DNA from: Bacillus sp. AFS059628
GTDB lineage: Bacteria; Bacillota; Bacilli; Bacillales; Bacillaceae_G
DNA length: 58,137 bases
NCBI RefSeq assembly: GCF_002571225.1
Contig: NZ_NVEC01000051.1
Location: 1-58,137 of the forward strand
Reading direction: 5' to 3'
The first letter of the stretch is position 1. The number at the start of each line of letters is the position of its first letter. Position numbers and translations under genes: made by a program. Shown here in pieces: positions 38,353 through 48,098 of this stretch. Under the pieces are notes generated by a model that worked only from the letters and a program-made list of their open reading frames with translations, was not told where the DNA came from and did not search any database.

Positions 38353-38853
38353 TTAAGCGCCTTGCTCTTCCTTTTGGTCTGCAACTGCTTTAGTAGCAAG
38401 TGCAAGGTTACGGATTGGAGCTTGAAGAACGCTAAGAAGCATAGAAAGTAAGCCTTCACGTGATGGAAGAGTAGCGATTGCTTTAACCTCATCAAGTGTT
38501 ACAAGTTTACCTTCGATTACGCCCGCTTTAATTTCTAAAGCTTCATGATCTTTAGCGAAGTCGTTTAATACTTTCGCAGGAGCAACTACATCCTCGTTAC
38601 TGAACGCGATTGCGTTTGGTCCTGTTAAGAATTCATTTAACTCAGCCATTTCAGCAGACTCTGCAGCACGACGAGTTAGAGAGTTTTTGTAAACTTTGAA
38701 CTCAACGCCAGCTTCACGTAATTGCTTACGTAATTCTGTTGCCTCAGAAACTGTTAAACCACGGTAGTCAACAACAATTGTAGATTTACTAGCGCGAAGT
38801 TTGTCCGCGATTTCAGTTACAACTTGTTGTTTAGTTTCGATTACTTTGCTCAT
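38353..38853 (-). CDS. rplJ: 50S ribosomal protein L10 (uL10)
   Basis: The base of the ribosomal stalk, holding L7/L12 dimers on its C-terminal helix. ATG at 38851-38853 (166 aa, [12 protein letters not shown]) has AGGAGGTG upstream. [20 protein letters not shown] is typical. Its long leader carries the L10 autoregulatory RNA. Confidence 0.98.
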   Translation of the reverse strand: MSKVIETKQQVVTEIADKLRASKSTIVVDYRGLTVSEATELRKQLREAGVEFKVYKNSLTRRAAESAEMAELNEFLTGPNAIAFSNEDVVAPAKVLNDFAKDHEALEIKAGVIEGKLVTLDEVKAIATLPSREGLLSMLLSVLQAPIRNLALATKAVADQKEEQGA

Positions 38854-38901
38854 GTTATTACACCTCCTGTAGATTATATAGAAGATGTACCGAAAGTGCA
38901 C

Positions 38902-39040
38902 TAAAAACCTCCATGCCCAACTTGTAGACATGGAGGCATATAGTCACAGAAAAAAATTCCGCTTCGTATATTAACACCTAGGTAGGAAATTAAGTCTATT
39001 GACACCTACTGTCTACGGTACACTAATTAAATTCACAACA
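38902..39040 (-). ncRNA. L10 leader with terminator-like hairpin
   Basis: The rplJ leader in the position of the Bacillus L10 leader family. It contains paired segments including GACAGTAGGTG and a CCTACCTAGG stretch, and ends in an 8-pair hairpin (CCTCCATG and complement, 38908-38936) followed on the minus strand by five Ts. Feedback by the L10-L12 complex is the known role of this family; the exact fold here is inferred. Confidence 0.75.
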
Positions 39041-39046
39041 TAAATG

Positions 39047-39075
39047 ATTATATAAAAACTTCTTTATGAAGTCAA
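39047..39075 (-). promoter_or_regulatory. SigA promoter of rplJ-rplL
   Basis: -35 TTGACT (39070-39075), 17 bases, -10 TATAAT (39047-39052), placed just after the rplA stop codon. It gives rplJ-rplL independent transcription. Confidence 0.8.
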
Positions 39076-39085
39076 CTTCCAAAAT

Positions 39086-39778
39086 TTACGCTAATGTAGA
39101 AACGTCTACACGTACGCCAGGTCCCATTGTAGAAGCAACTGTTACGTTCTTCATGTAAGTACCTTTTGCAGCAGCTGGCTTAACTTTTTGTAAAGTGTCA
39201 GCAATTGTTCTGAAGTTTTCTACTAATTTAGCATCTTCGAAAGATACTTTACCGATTGGAACGTGGATGTTACCAGCTTTATCAACGCGGTATTCAACTT
39301 TACCAGCTTTGATTTCGTTAACAGCTTTAGTTACATCGAAAGTAACTGTTCCAGTTTTAGGGTTTGGCATTAAACCTTTAGGTCCTAATACGCGACCAAG
39401 TTTACCAACTTCACCCATCATGTCAGGAGTTGCTACTACTACATCGAAGTCGAACCAACCTTGTTGGATTTTACCGATGTAATCTGCATCGCCTACGAAG
39501 TCAGCTCCAGCAGCTTCAGCTTCTTTAGCTTTTTCACCTTTAGCGAATACTAATACACGTTGTACTTTACCAGTACCGTGTGGAAGAACAACTGCACCAC
39601 GGATTTGTTGGTCAGCTTTCTTAGGGTCAACACCTAAACGGAATGCAGCTTCTACAGTTGCATCAAATTTAGCTGTGTTTGTTTTCTTTACTAATTCTAC
39701 TGCTTCTGTTGCAGAGTAAGCAGCTGCACGATCAACAAGCTTTGCAGCTTCTACGTACTTTTTACCTCTTTTAGCCAT
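39086..39778 (-). CDS. rplA: 50S ribosomal protein L1 (uL1)
   Basis: uL1 forms the mobile L1 stalk next to the E site and in many bacteria represses its own operon. ATG at 39776-39778 (230 aa, [13 protein letters not shown]) follows GAGGAGG. The RNA-binding [12 protein letters not shown] segment is present. It is separated from rplK by 178 bases with hairpins, more than the usual close spacing. Confidence 0.98.
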
Positions 39779-39837
39779 TTTTATTTCCTCCTCGAATGTG
39801 GTTTTAGCGGAATAACCTCCCACGTTTACGCTTATTT

Positions 39838-39867
39838 TCAGGTATAACCTGAGGATGCGCGCCATCC
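39838..39867 (-). other. Two adjacent small hairpins in the rplA leader
   Basis: TCAGGT ATA ACCTGA (39838-39852) is directly followed by GGATG CGCGC CATCC (39853-39867), both perfect stems. They lie 60-90 bases before the rplA start. A role as an L1 or other leader control site is possible but not shown. Confidence 0.45.
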
Positions 39868-39900
39868 ATTTATTTAAAAACGATAATCATTTACGATAAT

Positions 39901-39937
39901 AAAGGTTGCGAATTGGAATTCCAGACCCGCAACCTTT
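39901..39937 (-). terminator. Terminator-like hairpin between rplK and rplA
   Basis: Perfect 10-base arms (AAAGGTTGCG and complement) with a T-rich but interrupted tail on the minus strand. I found no convincing promoter after it, so it is probably a partial terminator or attenuator. Confidence 0.65.
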
Positions 39938-39955
39938 TTTAAAAAACAAATCGAA

Positions 39956-40381
39956 TTAGTCTTCGATAACGATGCCCATACTGCGTGCAGTACCTTCAAC
40001 CATACGCATTGCAGCTTCTACGCTAGCAGCGTTAAGGTCAGGCATTTTAGTTTCAGCGATTTCGCGTACTTTATCACGCTTAACAGTTGCCACTTTATTA
40101 CGGTTTGGTTCACCAGAACCAGACTCAATACCAGCTACTTTCTTAAGAAGAACAGCAGCAGGAGGAGTTTTAGTAATGAAAGTGAATGAACGGTCCTCAA
40201 ATACCGTAATTTCAACAGGGATGATAAGACCAGCTTGATCTGCTGTACGAGCGTTAAACTCTTTACAGAAGCCCATGATGTTAACACCTGCTTGTCCTAA
40301 TGCTGGACCAACTGGTGGAGCTGGGTTAGCTTTACCTGCAGGAATTTGAAGTTTTACCATTTTAATTACCTTTTTAGCCAC
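39956..40381 (-). CDS. rplK: 50S ribosomal protein L11 (uL11)
   Basis: uL11 binds the GTPase-associated region and is needed for RelA activation; thiopeptides act there. The GTG at 40379-40381 is chosen (141 aa, starting [12 protein letters not shown]), with AAGGAGG eight bases upstream. The Pro-rich [18 protein letters not shown] segment is diagnostic. Confidence 0.97.
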
Positions 40382-40476
40382 GAGACACACCTCCTTAAGT
40401 CCGTGATGTGGTCAATTGGACAGTGATTTGCCCTCCCACGTCATATTTTATCTGTAAGGATAAAATCTTTCAAAAA

Positions 40477-40498
40477 ACGTCTCCGATAACGAAGACGT
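40477..40498 (-). terminator. Terminator after nusG
   Basis: Nine-pair stem with one G-U (ACGTCTTCG and CGGAGACGT on the minus strand) followed by six Ts (40472-40477). It lies between nusG and rplK. Confidence 0.8.
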
Positions 40499-40548
40499 AC
40501 TGACTTAAAAGATATTATCACTTTTTACAATTCATTTCAAGTTTCATT

Positions 40549-41082
40549 TTATAATTTTTCAATTTGATGGAAGTCAAGCTCAACTGGAGTCTCGCGACCA
40601 AACATGTCCACAAGCACGCTAACCTTTTTCTTCTCCACATCAATTTCTTCGATAGCACCTGTATAATCTGCAAATGGTCCCTCATTTACACGTACTGTCT
40701 CATGAAGTTCAAAGTCGAAATCAACCACTTCGTTGTCCATTCCCATATGTTTCATAATGGTAACAACTTCCTCTTCTAATAGAGGTGATGGTTTAGATCC
40801 AGAACCAGAAGAACCAACGAACCCAGTTACACCTGGCGTGTTACGTACAACATACCAAGAGTCATCAGTCATGATTAATTCTACTAATACATAACCTGGG
40901 AACACTTTTCTTTTCATTAATTTTTCTTTACCGTTTTTCATTTCTACTTCTACTTCTTCCGGGACAACAACACGGAAAATTTTATCTTGCATACCCATTG
41001 ATTCTACACGTTTCTCTAGGTTTGCTTTTACTTTATTTTCATATCCAGAATAAGTATGGACAACATACCAACTTTTTTCCAT
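40549..41082 (-). CDS. nusG: Transcription elongation factor NusG
   Basis: Binds RNA polymerase and, in B. subtilis, promotes sequence-specific pausing. The NGN domain starts SWYVVHTYSGYENKVKANLE, and a C-terminal KOW domain holds VNEGPFADYTGAIEEID. 177 residues. It follows secE by 131 bases, including a terminator-like hairpin. Confidence 0.98.
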   Translation of the reverse strand: MEKSWYVVHTYSGYENKVKANLEKRVESMGMQDKIFRVVVPEEVEVEMKNGKEKLMKRKVFPGYVLVELIMTDDSWYVVRNTPGVTGFVGSSGSGSKPSPLLEEEVVTIMKHMGMDNEVVDFDFELHETVRVNEGPFADYTGAIEEIDVEKKKVSVLVDMFGRETPVELDFHQIEKL

Positions 41083-41139
41083 TCATTTAGGACGAGCGTC
41101 CTTCCCTCCCTGACGTACATTTTTTTGCGCAAATGAAAA

Positions 41140-41157
41140 AACCCGTTCACCGGGCTT
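41140..41157 (-). terminator. Terminator-like hairpin between secE and nusG
   Basis: Stem AGCCCG/CGGGTT with a GTGAA loop, followed on the minus strand by six Ts (41135-41141). It lies inside the usual rpmG-secE-nusG operon, so it may set the ratio of SecE to NusG. Confidence 0.75.
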
Positions 41158-41213
41158 TTACACAGTTCTTATAAATAACATTATATCATGGATAAGTGCT
41201 TCTTATTCAAGAA

Positions 41214-41393
41214 TTAACCAAGAATTAACCGAATTAAAGAAGAAATGCCCATATCAACCACTGCGAAGAAAATCGCAAAGAAGACAACTGTAGCGATAAC
41301 AGTCGCTGTTGAACGGAGTAATTCATCTTTTTTAGGCCAACTTACTTTTTTCATTTCGCGACCTACATCGCCGAAAAAGTTCGTTAAACGCAT
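41214..41393 (-). CDS. secE: Preprotein translocase subunit SecE
   Basis: A 59-residue membrane protein that clamps the SecY channel. I translated it from the minus strand: it starts MRLTNFFGDVGREMKK and has the conserved VSWPKKDELLRST region before a single membrane helix (about 31-48). The short one-helix form is normal for Firmicutes. It lies between rpmG and nusG. Confidence 0.96.
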   Translation of the reverse strand: MRLTNFFGDVGREMKKVSWPKKDELLRSTATVIATVVFFAIFFAVVDMGISSLIRLILG

Positions 41394-41425
41394 CTACGGG
41401 ACCTCCAGTGTATTATTTCAATTAT

Positions 41426-41572
41426 TTATTTTGTTTCCTTGTGAACTGTATGCTGATTGCATGTTTTACAGAATTTCTTTATTTCAAGTCGCTCTACTGA
41501 GCTCGTATCTTTCATCGTAGAGTAGTTTCGATTTTTACACTCTTCACATGAGAGTACAACTTTTTTCCTCAT
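41426..41572 (-). CDS. rpmG: 50S ribosomal protein L33 (bL33), zinc form
   Basis: A 48-residue protein translated from the minus strand, starting [13 protein letters not shown], with zinc ligands Cys9, Cys12, Cys35 and Cys38. This is one of several L33 paralogues in Bacillus, and the copy next to secE is conserved. Its ATG is at 41570-41572. Confidence 0.94.
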   Translation of the reverse strand: MRKKVVLSCEECKNRNYSTMKDTSSVERLEIKKFCKTCNQHTVHKETK

Positions 41573-41607
41573 TAGTTACACCAACCTTGTAACATTATGT
41601 CCCTAAA

Positions 41608-41637
41608 AATGTATCATACAACAAAAGACAATGTCAA
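41608..41637 (-). promoter_or_regulatory. Candidate promoter of rpmG-secE-nusG
   Basis: -35 TTGACA (41632-41637), 18 bases, and an extended -10 TGATACATT with its hexamer at 41608-41613. It lies between the sigH terminator and rpmG. Confidence 0.6.
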
Positions 41638-41670
41638 TGTCATGCCTTTTGTACTCTCTACAAAAAGAAA

Positions 41671-41692
41671 ACAGGTGATTTTTTACACCTGT
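41671..41692 (-). terminator. Terminator after sigH
   Basis: ACAGGTG arms (41671-41677 and 41686-41692) with a T-rich tail on the minus strand. It ends sigH. Confidence 0.8.
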
Positions 41693-41700
41693 AGTACTTG

Positions 41701-42360
41701 TTATGAATTTAAAGTGGTACTCTCTCTCATTTCCATATATCGTTCCAATTTTCGCTTCACCCTCTGTAAAGCGTTATCAATAGATTTCACATGTCTATTT
41801 AACTGTTCCGAAATCTCCTGATAAGAACGACCATCCAGATATAAAGAAAGCACTTTTCTTTCTAAATCGCTTAATAATTCAGATATTTTAGATTCTATGT
41901 CTGTATATTCTTCCTGACTTATAATCATTTCTTCAGGATCAGTTACCTTCGCTTCCGAAATAACATCTAATAATGTCCGATCCGATTCCTCATCATAAAT
42001 CGGTTTATCTAAAGACACATATGAATTTAACGGAATATGCTTTTGCCTGGTTGCTGTTTTAATAGCGGTAATAATTTGTCGAGTGATACACAGTTCAGCA
42101 AATGCTTTGAATGAAGACAGCTTGTCCTCTTTATAATCACGAATCGCTTTAAACAATCCAATCATACCTTCTTGAACAATATCTTCTCGATCGGCACCCA
42201 CTAAGAAATAAGATCTCGATTTCGCGCGAACAAAGTTCTTATATTTGTGAATCAAATATTCTAGAGCGTCAGTATTACCTTTTCGAACTAACTCAACGAT
42301 TGCCTCATCTTCTAAATCACGAAATGTAACGTCGCCTACACTTACGAAGCCTGCTTCCAC
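41701..42360 (-). CDS. sigH: RNA polymerase sigma factor SigH
   Basis: The sigma factor of the transition state; it directs early sporulation and competence genes including those of the phosphorelay. Start GTG (42358-42360) with GGAGGG upstream. Region 2 is seen in GNTDALEYLIHKYKNFVRA and DLVQEG-like EDIVQEGMIGLFKAIRDY, and region 4 in DLERKVLSLYLDGRSYQEIS with the helix-turn-helix near the end. 219 residues (B. subtilis 218). It precedes rpmG. Confidence 0.97.
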   Translation of the reverse strand: MEAGFVSVGDVTFRDLEDEAIVELVRKGNTDALEYLIHKYKNFVRAKSRSYFLVGADREDIVQEGMIGLFKAIRDYKEDKLSSFKAFAELCITRQIITAIKTATRQKHIPLNSYVSLDKPIYDEESDRTLLDVISEAKVTDPEEMIISQEEYTDIESKISELLSDLERKVLSLYLDGRSYQEISEQLNRHVKSIDNALQRVKRKLERYMEMRESTTLNS

Positions 42361-42427
42361 CTTGATCCCTCCGACCGCTATTTATTTAGAAATATTATAC
42401 AGTAAAAAGATAAAGAGCGTCAATGCT

Positions 42428-42940
42428 TCAACGCTCTCCTCTTCTTAATTTTTCTAACTTTTCTGTAATATCTTTACTAAATATCTTTCGCATGGCGGGT
42501 TGTTTTTCTTTTGTGTCTTGTGTACGCCTTCTTACTTGTTGTTCCATCGCTTGTACTTCCAACTCTAATTCACGTGCAGATTTCCGAAGAGCACCTTGTG
42601 CAAATATAACCCATTGTTCCGTATAATCAGAAGTCGCAACATATATTTGCGTATTTATATTTCTAAGCTCAATTGCAAGTTGCTCTATCTTTTCATCTGC
42701 AGTTTGATTCTTCCTTGTGAATATAACTTCCACACGCGATTGTTTCATCTTTTTTTCAATACCGTGGACTGTATAAGCATCAAAGACTATCATTACCCTT
42801 GTACCTGTGTAACCTTGATAATCCGCCATCTTATCAATCAGCGCATCTCTTGATGATTGCAAATCTACATCCCGTAGTTTCTTCAAGTCTCCCCAAGCTC
42901 CAATAATGTTGTAACCGTCAACGATTAAAATATCGTTCAT
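42428..42940 (-). CDS. rae1: NYN/PIN-like ribosome-associated endoribonuclease Rae1
   Basis: Equivalent of B. subtilis YacP, named Rae1, which enters the A site and cuts certain mRNAs during translation (family knowledge). The N-terminus ILIVDGYNIIGAW holds the acidic residue Asp8 of the NYN fold; VMIVFDAY and YVATSDYTEQ carry further conserved acidic positions. The C-terminal part is helical and basic. 170 residues. It follows rlmB by only three bases. Confidence 0.92.
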   Translation of the reverse strand: MNDILIVDGYNIIGAWGDLKKLRDVDLQSSRDALIDKMADYQGYTGTRVMIVFDAYTVHGIEKKMKQSRVEVIFTRKNQTADEKIEQLAIELRNINTQIYVATSDYTEQWVIFAQGALRKSARELELEVQAMEQQVRRRTQDTKEKQPAMRKIFSKDITEKLEKLRRGER

Positions 42941-42943
42941 TTT

Positions 42944-43687
42944 TTATTTACCAATTTCGTTACGTTTACGATATACCTCATACATTAACAGACTCGCGGC
43001 TACTGAAGCATTTAAGGATGTAACTTTACCAACCATCGGTAAAGTAATTAAGAAATCACATTTTTCACCAATAATACGACTCATACCTTTTCCTTCACTT
43101 CCAATTACTAATCCAATTGGCATTTTACCATCTAAATTACGGTAATCCGTTTTCCCTTTTGCATCTGTACCAGCAATCCAAAGTCCACGTTCTTTTAATT
43201 CATCGATTGTACGAGATAAATTCGTTACGCGCGCAACCGGAATATATTCAATTGCCCCAGTAGATGCTTTCGCAACTGATGCTGTAAGTCCTACAGCTCT
43301 TCTTTTTGGAATAATAATGCCATGAGCTCCTGTCGCATCCGCAGTACGCATAATAGAACCTAGGTTATGTGGGTCTTCAATTTCATCTAAAATTAAGAAG
43401 AACGGATCTTCATTACGCTTCTCTGCTACTTTGAATAGATCTTCTAGCTCAGCATATTGATATGCAGCCACTTGAGCAATTACACCTTGATGGTTCCCCT
43501 CAACTAATTGATCTAATTTCTTTTTTGGTGCATGTTGCAAAATAATCTTATTTTCTTTCGCTAGTGCTAGTACAATTTGTACTTGTCCTTTGGCAGCACC
43601 TTCTGCGATCCAAATTTTATTAATATCTCTTCCTGAGCGTAACGCTTCAATTACAGGGTTACGTCCGATAATATATTCACTACTCAT
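42944..43687 (-). CDS. rlmB: 23S rRNA 2'-O-methyltransferase RlmB (TrmH family)
   Basis: A SPOUT-fold enzyme that methylates the ribose of G2251 (E. coli numbering) of 23S rRNA; target inferred from the family. The N-terminal substrate-binding part (1-75) precedes the SpoU domain, with [29 protein letters not shown] and [18 protein letters not shown]. Its ATG overlaps the mrnC stop by four bases (ATGA). 247 residues. Confidence 0.95.
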
Positions 43688-44091
43688 GATGATGTGCCCC
43701 CTTCCTTTTCTTCTAAAACAGCAATTGCCTTATATACAATTTCGTCTAATCTTTCACGATTATTTAATAAGTGATGATAGCCAATAAGCGCTTCAAAGGC
43801 TGTACTATGTCGATATGTTTGTACATCCGTATTTTTCGGAACAGTACCCGAATTGGCATTGCGTCCTCTTCTTAATACCGCTTCTTCTTCCTCAGTTAAA
43901 AATGCTGTCTCTAATAAATGATAAACAACTTTCGCCTGTGCCTTTGCCGAAACAAAGCTTGTCCCTAATCGATGTAATTGATTAGGACGAACTTTCCCTT
44001 TTTGAAGTAGGTGATAGCGGATATATTGTTCATATACCGCATCACCCATATATGCTAACGCTAAGCTGTTTAATTGCTTTGCATCAATCAT
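43684..44091 (-). CDS. mrnC: Mini-ribonuclease III
   Basis: A dimeric RNase III-type enzyme without a double-stranded RNA-binding domain; it matures 23S rRNA ends in B. subtilis (family knowledge). ATG at 44089-44091 gives 135 residues, and a six-codon upstream extension would overlap cysS. The catalytic segment [12 protein letters not shown] holds Asp17 and Glu21; [19 protein letters not shown] carries the second acidic site. It is two bases after cysS and coupled to rlmB. Confidence 0.95.
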
Positions 44092-44093
44092 TC

Positions 44094-45491
44094 TTATCCT
44101 CTTTTCCATCTTGTACCTTGAGCGGTATCTTCTAAAATAATGTTACGTTCTTTTAAATCATCGCGAATTTGATCTGACAATGCAAAATCACGATTTTTAC
44201 GAGCTTCAATACGTTTTTGAATAAGTGCCTCAATTTCTTCATCAAGTAACTCTTCTTGCGCTAATTCCAATCCTAAAATATCAAATAATATTTCAAGTTG
44301 TTTTACGTATGCTTCAATTACCACTGTAGACGTATGTTCTTCCAGTAAATATTGATTTGCATGATTGGCTACATTATATAATTCAGTGATTGCATTAGCA
44401 GTATTGAAGTCATCATCCATCGCTTCTTCAAATGCAGCCTGGAATTTCTCCAGTTCAGCTAACCATTTCTCATTATGATCTGTTAAATCTGTACTACTTT
44501 CCATACGGTGTTTTAAGTTACCGTAAGCCGTTTTAATTCTTTCCAGTCCGTTATTTGTGCTTTGTAATAACTCTTCACTGAAATTAATTGGGTGACGGTA
44601 ATGTACTGATAGCATAAAGAATCTAATTAACTGTGGATCATATTGCTTAATGATATCGTGAACTAAAATGAAGTTCCCAAGTGACTTAGACATCTTCTCA
44701 TTATTAATATTAATATATCCATTGTGCATCCAATAACGTGCAAATGTTTTTCCTGTTAACGCCTCAGATTGCGCGATTTCATTCTCATGATGAGGAAATG
44801 CCAAGTCCTGACCGCCAGCATGAATATCAATTGTGTCCCCTAAGTATTTACGCGCCATTGCCGAGCATTCGATATGCCAACCTGGACGACCTTGCCCCCA
44901 AGGGCTCTCCCAGAAGATTTCTCCTTCTTTCGCAGCTTTCCATAAAGCGAAATCAAGTGGATCTTGTTTCTTCTCTCCTACTTCAATGCGCGCACCGTGA
45001 CGTAAGTCTGCGATTGGTTGATGAGATAATTTACCGTATCCTTCGAATTCCTTCGTTCTAAAGTACACATCTCCTTCTGATTCATATGCATATCCTTTAT
45101 TCACAAGTTCTTGAATAAATTCAATAATGATATCCATATTTTCCGTTACACGTGGATGCACTGTTGCATGCTTGCAACCTAGCGCCGTTACATCTTCAAA
45201 ATACGCTTCAACGAAACGGTCAGCAATTGTTGGCACATCTTCACCTAATTCATTTGCTGCTTTAATTAATTTATCATCTACGTCAGTAAAGTTAGATACG
45301 TACTGCACATCATACCCTTTATATTCTAAATAACGGCGTACCGTATCAAATACCATAGGTGGTCTTGCATTCCCAATATGAATGTAGTTATAAACTGTAG
45401 GTCCGCATACATACATCTTTACCTTATTTTCTTCTAATGGAGTAAACTCTTCCTTTTGACGTGTTAACGTATTATAAATGTGAATAGTCAT
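44094..45491 (-). CDS. cysS: Cysteinyl-tRNA synthetase
   Basis: A class I synthetase charging tRNA-Cys. Cys29, in the first zinc-binding part, precedes the HIGH-like HIGN (38-41); KMSKS lies near residue 268, and the zinc ligands include HIECSAMA and the [13 protein letters not shown] segment. 465 residues. Its start overlaps the end of cysE by 20 bases. The shared T-box upstream links its expression to the charging of tRNA-Cys, its own substrate. Confidence 0.97.
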
Positions 45492-46137
45492 TTTTATCCT
45501 CCCTTTCTACCTTTACTTCAAGTTGTTTTTTTAATTTATCAAGTTCTACTTCCATAACCTTTAATTTATCAAAAATTGGATCCGGAAGGTCAGAATGATT
45601 TAATTCTTGACCAATCTTTACTCCATTTTGAATAACGACTCGGCCAGGTATACCTACAACTGTAGAATGTGCAGGGACTTCTTTTAATACGACAGAACCT
45701 GCTCCAATTTTAGAATTCTCTCCAACTGTAATGGATCCTAGTACTTTAGCACCCGTTGCAATTAATACATTATCCTGAATTGTAGGGTGCCTCTTTCCCT
45801 TTTCTTTACCCGTACCACCTAATGTAACCCCTTGATAGATTGTTACATTATCACCAATTTCACACGTTTCTCCAATTACAACCCCCATTCCATGGTCTAT
45901 GAAAAAACGACGACCAATTGTTGCTCCTGGATGAATCTCAATGCCAGTAAAGAAACGACTAACTTGTGAGATCCAACGTGCCATAAAGAAGAAATTCTTT
46001 TTATAAAAAGCATGTGCAATTCGATGGGCCCAAACTGCATGTAATCCAGAGTAAGTCAAAATGACTTCGAAGTAACTTCTTGCCGCTGGATCCTGTTCAA
46101 AAACGACTTCAATATCTTCCCGAAGCCTCTTAAACAT
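45472..46137 (-). CDS. cysE: Serine O-acetyltransferase
   Basis: Makes O-acetylserine from serine and acetyl-CoA, the first step of cysteine synthesis. A helical N-terminal domain is followed by a left-handed beta-helix of hexapeptide repeats ([20 protein letters not shown], with the catalytic His). [12 protein letters not shown] and the C-terminal tail are present. 221 residues. It is the first gene after the Cys T-box. Confidence 0.96.
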   Translation of the reverse strand: MFKRLREDIEVVFEQDPAARSYFEVILTYSGLHAVWAHRIAHAFYKKNFFFMARWISQVSRFFTGIEIHPGATIGRRFFIDHGMGVVIGETCEIGDNVTIYQGVTLGGTGKEKGKRHPTIQDNVLIATGAKVLGSITVGENSKIGAGSVVLKEVPAHSTVVGIPGRVVIQNGVKIGQELNHSDLPDPIFDKLKVMEVELDKLKKQLEVKVEREDKNDYSHL

Positions 46138-46249
46138 CGACGTTCCCTCCCCTTTATGGGCTGCTTTTTCGAGTGAACTAACTCCCTACTTATCTCCCTA
46201 AATCTTTATACACGCGAATAAAACTTATACCCACACCCAGTTTTACGGT

Positions 46250-46520
46250 ATAAAAAAAGACGCCTCTGTCATAATGACAGAGACGCCTTATAAGCGCGGT
46301 TCCACTCTGTTTAGGCTAAATAAGCCTCAAACTCATCTCTGATAACGGTGTAAACCGCTTCTGCTTACTTTACAAAACAATTTGCTGTTCAGCAGAAGAC
46401 TCGAAGGGGCATTTCAAAAATCCGCTTATAAACCACTTCCAGCCTAAAGGTGGTTCTCTCTGTAAAAAGCCTGATTTTCTACTTCTCCTTCTCGTCGCTT
46501 TTCCTTATTAGGTTTTAAGT
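46250..46520 (-). ncRNA. Cysteine T-box riboswitch
   Basis: The T-box sequence AGAGTGGAACCGCG (46295-46308, minus strand) precedes a terminator hairpin with arms of about 15 pairs including two G-U pairs (46259-46289) and a run of Ts. Stem I lies upstream; a TGC triplet in GAAATGCCCC is the likely specifier for tRNA-Cys. Uncharged tRNA-Cys would favour the antiterminator and so expression of cysE and cysS. The rest of this 414-base gap (46138-46249) holds only the cysE ribosome site. Confidence 0.92.
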
Positions 46521-46526
46521 ATACTT

Positions 46527-46555
46527 ATTATATTTCTAAACCTAGAAAATGTTAA
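46527..46555 (-). promoter_or_regulatory. Promoter of the Cys T-box transcript
   Basis: -35 TTAACA (46550-46555), 17 bases, -10 TATAAT (46527-46532). The -35 overlaps the gltX stop codon (46552-46554). Confidence 0.7.
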
Positions 46556-48009
46556 CCAATTACTTTTTGTAGACGATTTAAAACTTTTTCTTTTCCAAGA
46601 AGTGCAATAGCATTCGGAAGTTCTGGGCCATGTGTTTGACCAGTAGTTGCAACACGGATTGGCATAAATAAGTTTTTACCTTTATGACCTGTTTCCTTTT
46701 GAACTGCTTTAATAGCCGCCTTAATTGCTGCTGGTTCCATCGCTTCTAGTGCTTCTACTTGACCAGCAAATGCACGAAGTACTTCTGGTACTTGTTCACC
46801 TTTTAATACCTCTTGTCCTTCTTCTTCATAATCAACATGATCTTTGAAGAACATTTCAGAAAGCTCTACAATTTCAGCTCCAAAGCTCATTTGTTCATGA
46901 TATAACGCAATTACATCACGAATCCAAGCTTGTTCTTGTTCACTTAAAGTTTCACCTATACGTCCAGCTTTCACTAGATGCGGTAAGCTTAATTCTACTA
47001 CCGTATCTAAATCTTGCTTTTTCATATATTGGTTGTTCATCCATTTTAGTTTTTGAGAATCAAATAATGCAGGTGATTTTGATAAACGAGCTGCATCGAA
47101 CATTTTGATAAACTCTTCTTGAGAGAAGATTTCTTCTTCTCCCACTGGCGACCAACCTAGTAATGCAATAAAGTTAAAGATTGCTTCTGGAAGATATCCA
47201 AGCTCTTTATATTGCTCAATAAATTGAATAATAGATTCATCACGCTTACTTAATTTTTTACGGCTTTCATTTACAATTAAAGTCATGTGACCGAATTGTG
47301 GGATATCCCAACCGAAAGCTTCATAAATCATCATTTGTTTTGGTGTGTTTGAAATATGGTCATCACCACGAAGTACGTGTGTAATTTCCATTAAGTGATC
47401 ATCTACTGCTACCGCAAAGTTATAAGTTGGAATTCCATCTTTTTTCACGATAACGAAATCACCGAAATCATTTGAATGGAATGCAACTTCATCTTTTACG
47501 ATATCTTTAAATGTGTAATCACGGTCAGCTGGTACACGGAAACGAATACTTGGAATACGTCCCTCAGCTTCAAATTCTTTCACTTGTGCTTCAGTTAAAT
47601 CACGGTGGTTACCTGCGTAACGAGGTGTTTCACCACGAGCGATTTGCCCTTCACGTTCTGCCTCTAACTCTTCTTCTGTCATATAACATTTGTAAGCTAG
47701 ACCACGCTCTAATAAATCTTCATATAACTTTTTATAAATATCTAAACGCTCTGTTTGACGATATGGTCCAAATTCACCACCAACATCAACACCTTCATCC
47801 CAGTCCATACCGAGCCATTTCAAGTATTTTAATTGGCTTTCTTCTCCACCTGCAACATTACGTTTTACATCAGTATCTTCAATACGAATAATAAACTTAC
47901 CATCTTGATGACGAGCAAATAAATAATTAAATAATGCCGTACGCGCATTTCCGATATGTAAGTGTCCTGTTGGACTTGGCGCATAGCGCACTCTCACTTG
48001 CTTTTCCAT
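46552..48009 (-). CDS. gltX: Glutamyl-tRNA synthetase
   Basis: A class I synthetase; in Bacillus it also charges tRNA-Gln with glutamate for later amidation. ATG at 48007-48009 (485 aa) follows GGAAGGTG; an upstream in-frame start is not supported. [11 protein letters not shown] (11-21) is the HIGH motif and KLSKRDES the KMSKS equivalent. It follows ispF by 89 bases. Confidence 0.97.
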
Positions 48010-48098
48010 AATTGGTACACCTTCCATTCTTAATGTCAACACATTCTATAATTGTACACCAAAAAAATGTGATTATCCATCTTACGAATTAAAAACCA

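Noticed and set aside
47511-47891. 126-residue plus-strand frame inside gltX
   Set aside because: It is the complement of gltX codons, rich in His/Leu/Tyr as expected of such a shadow.
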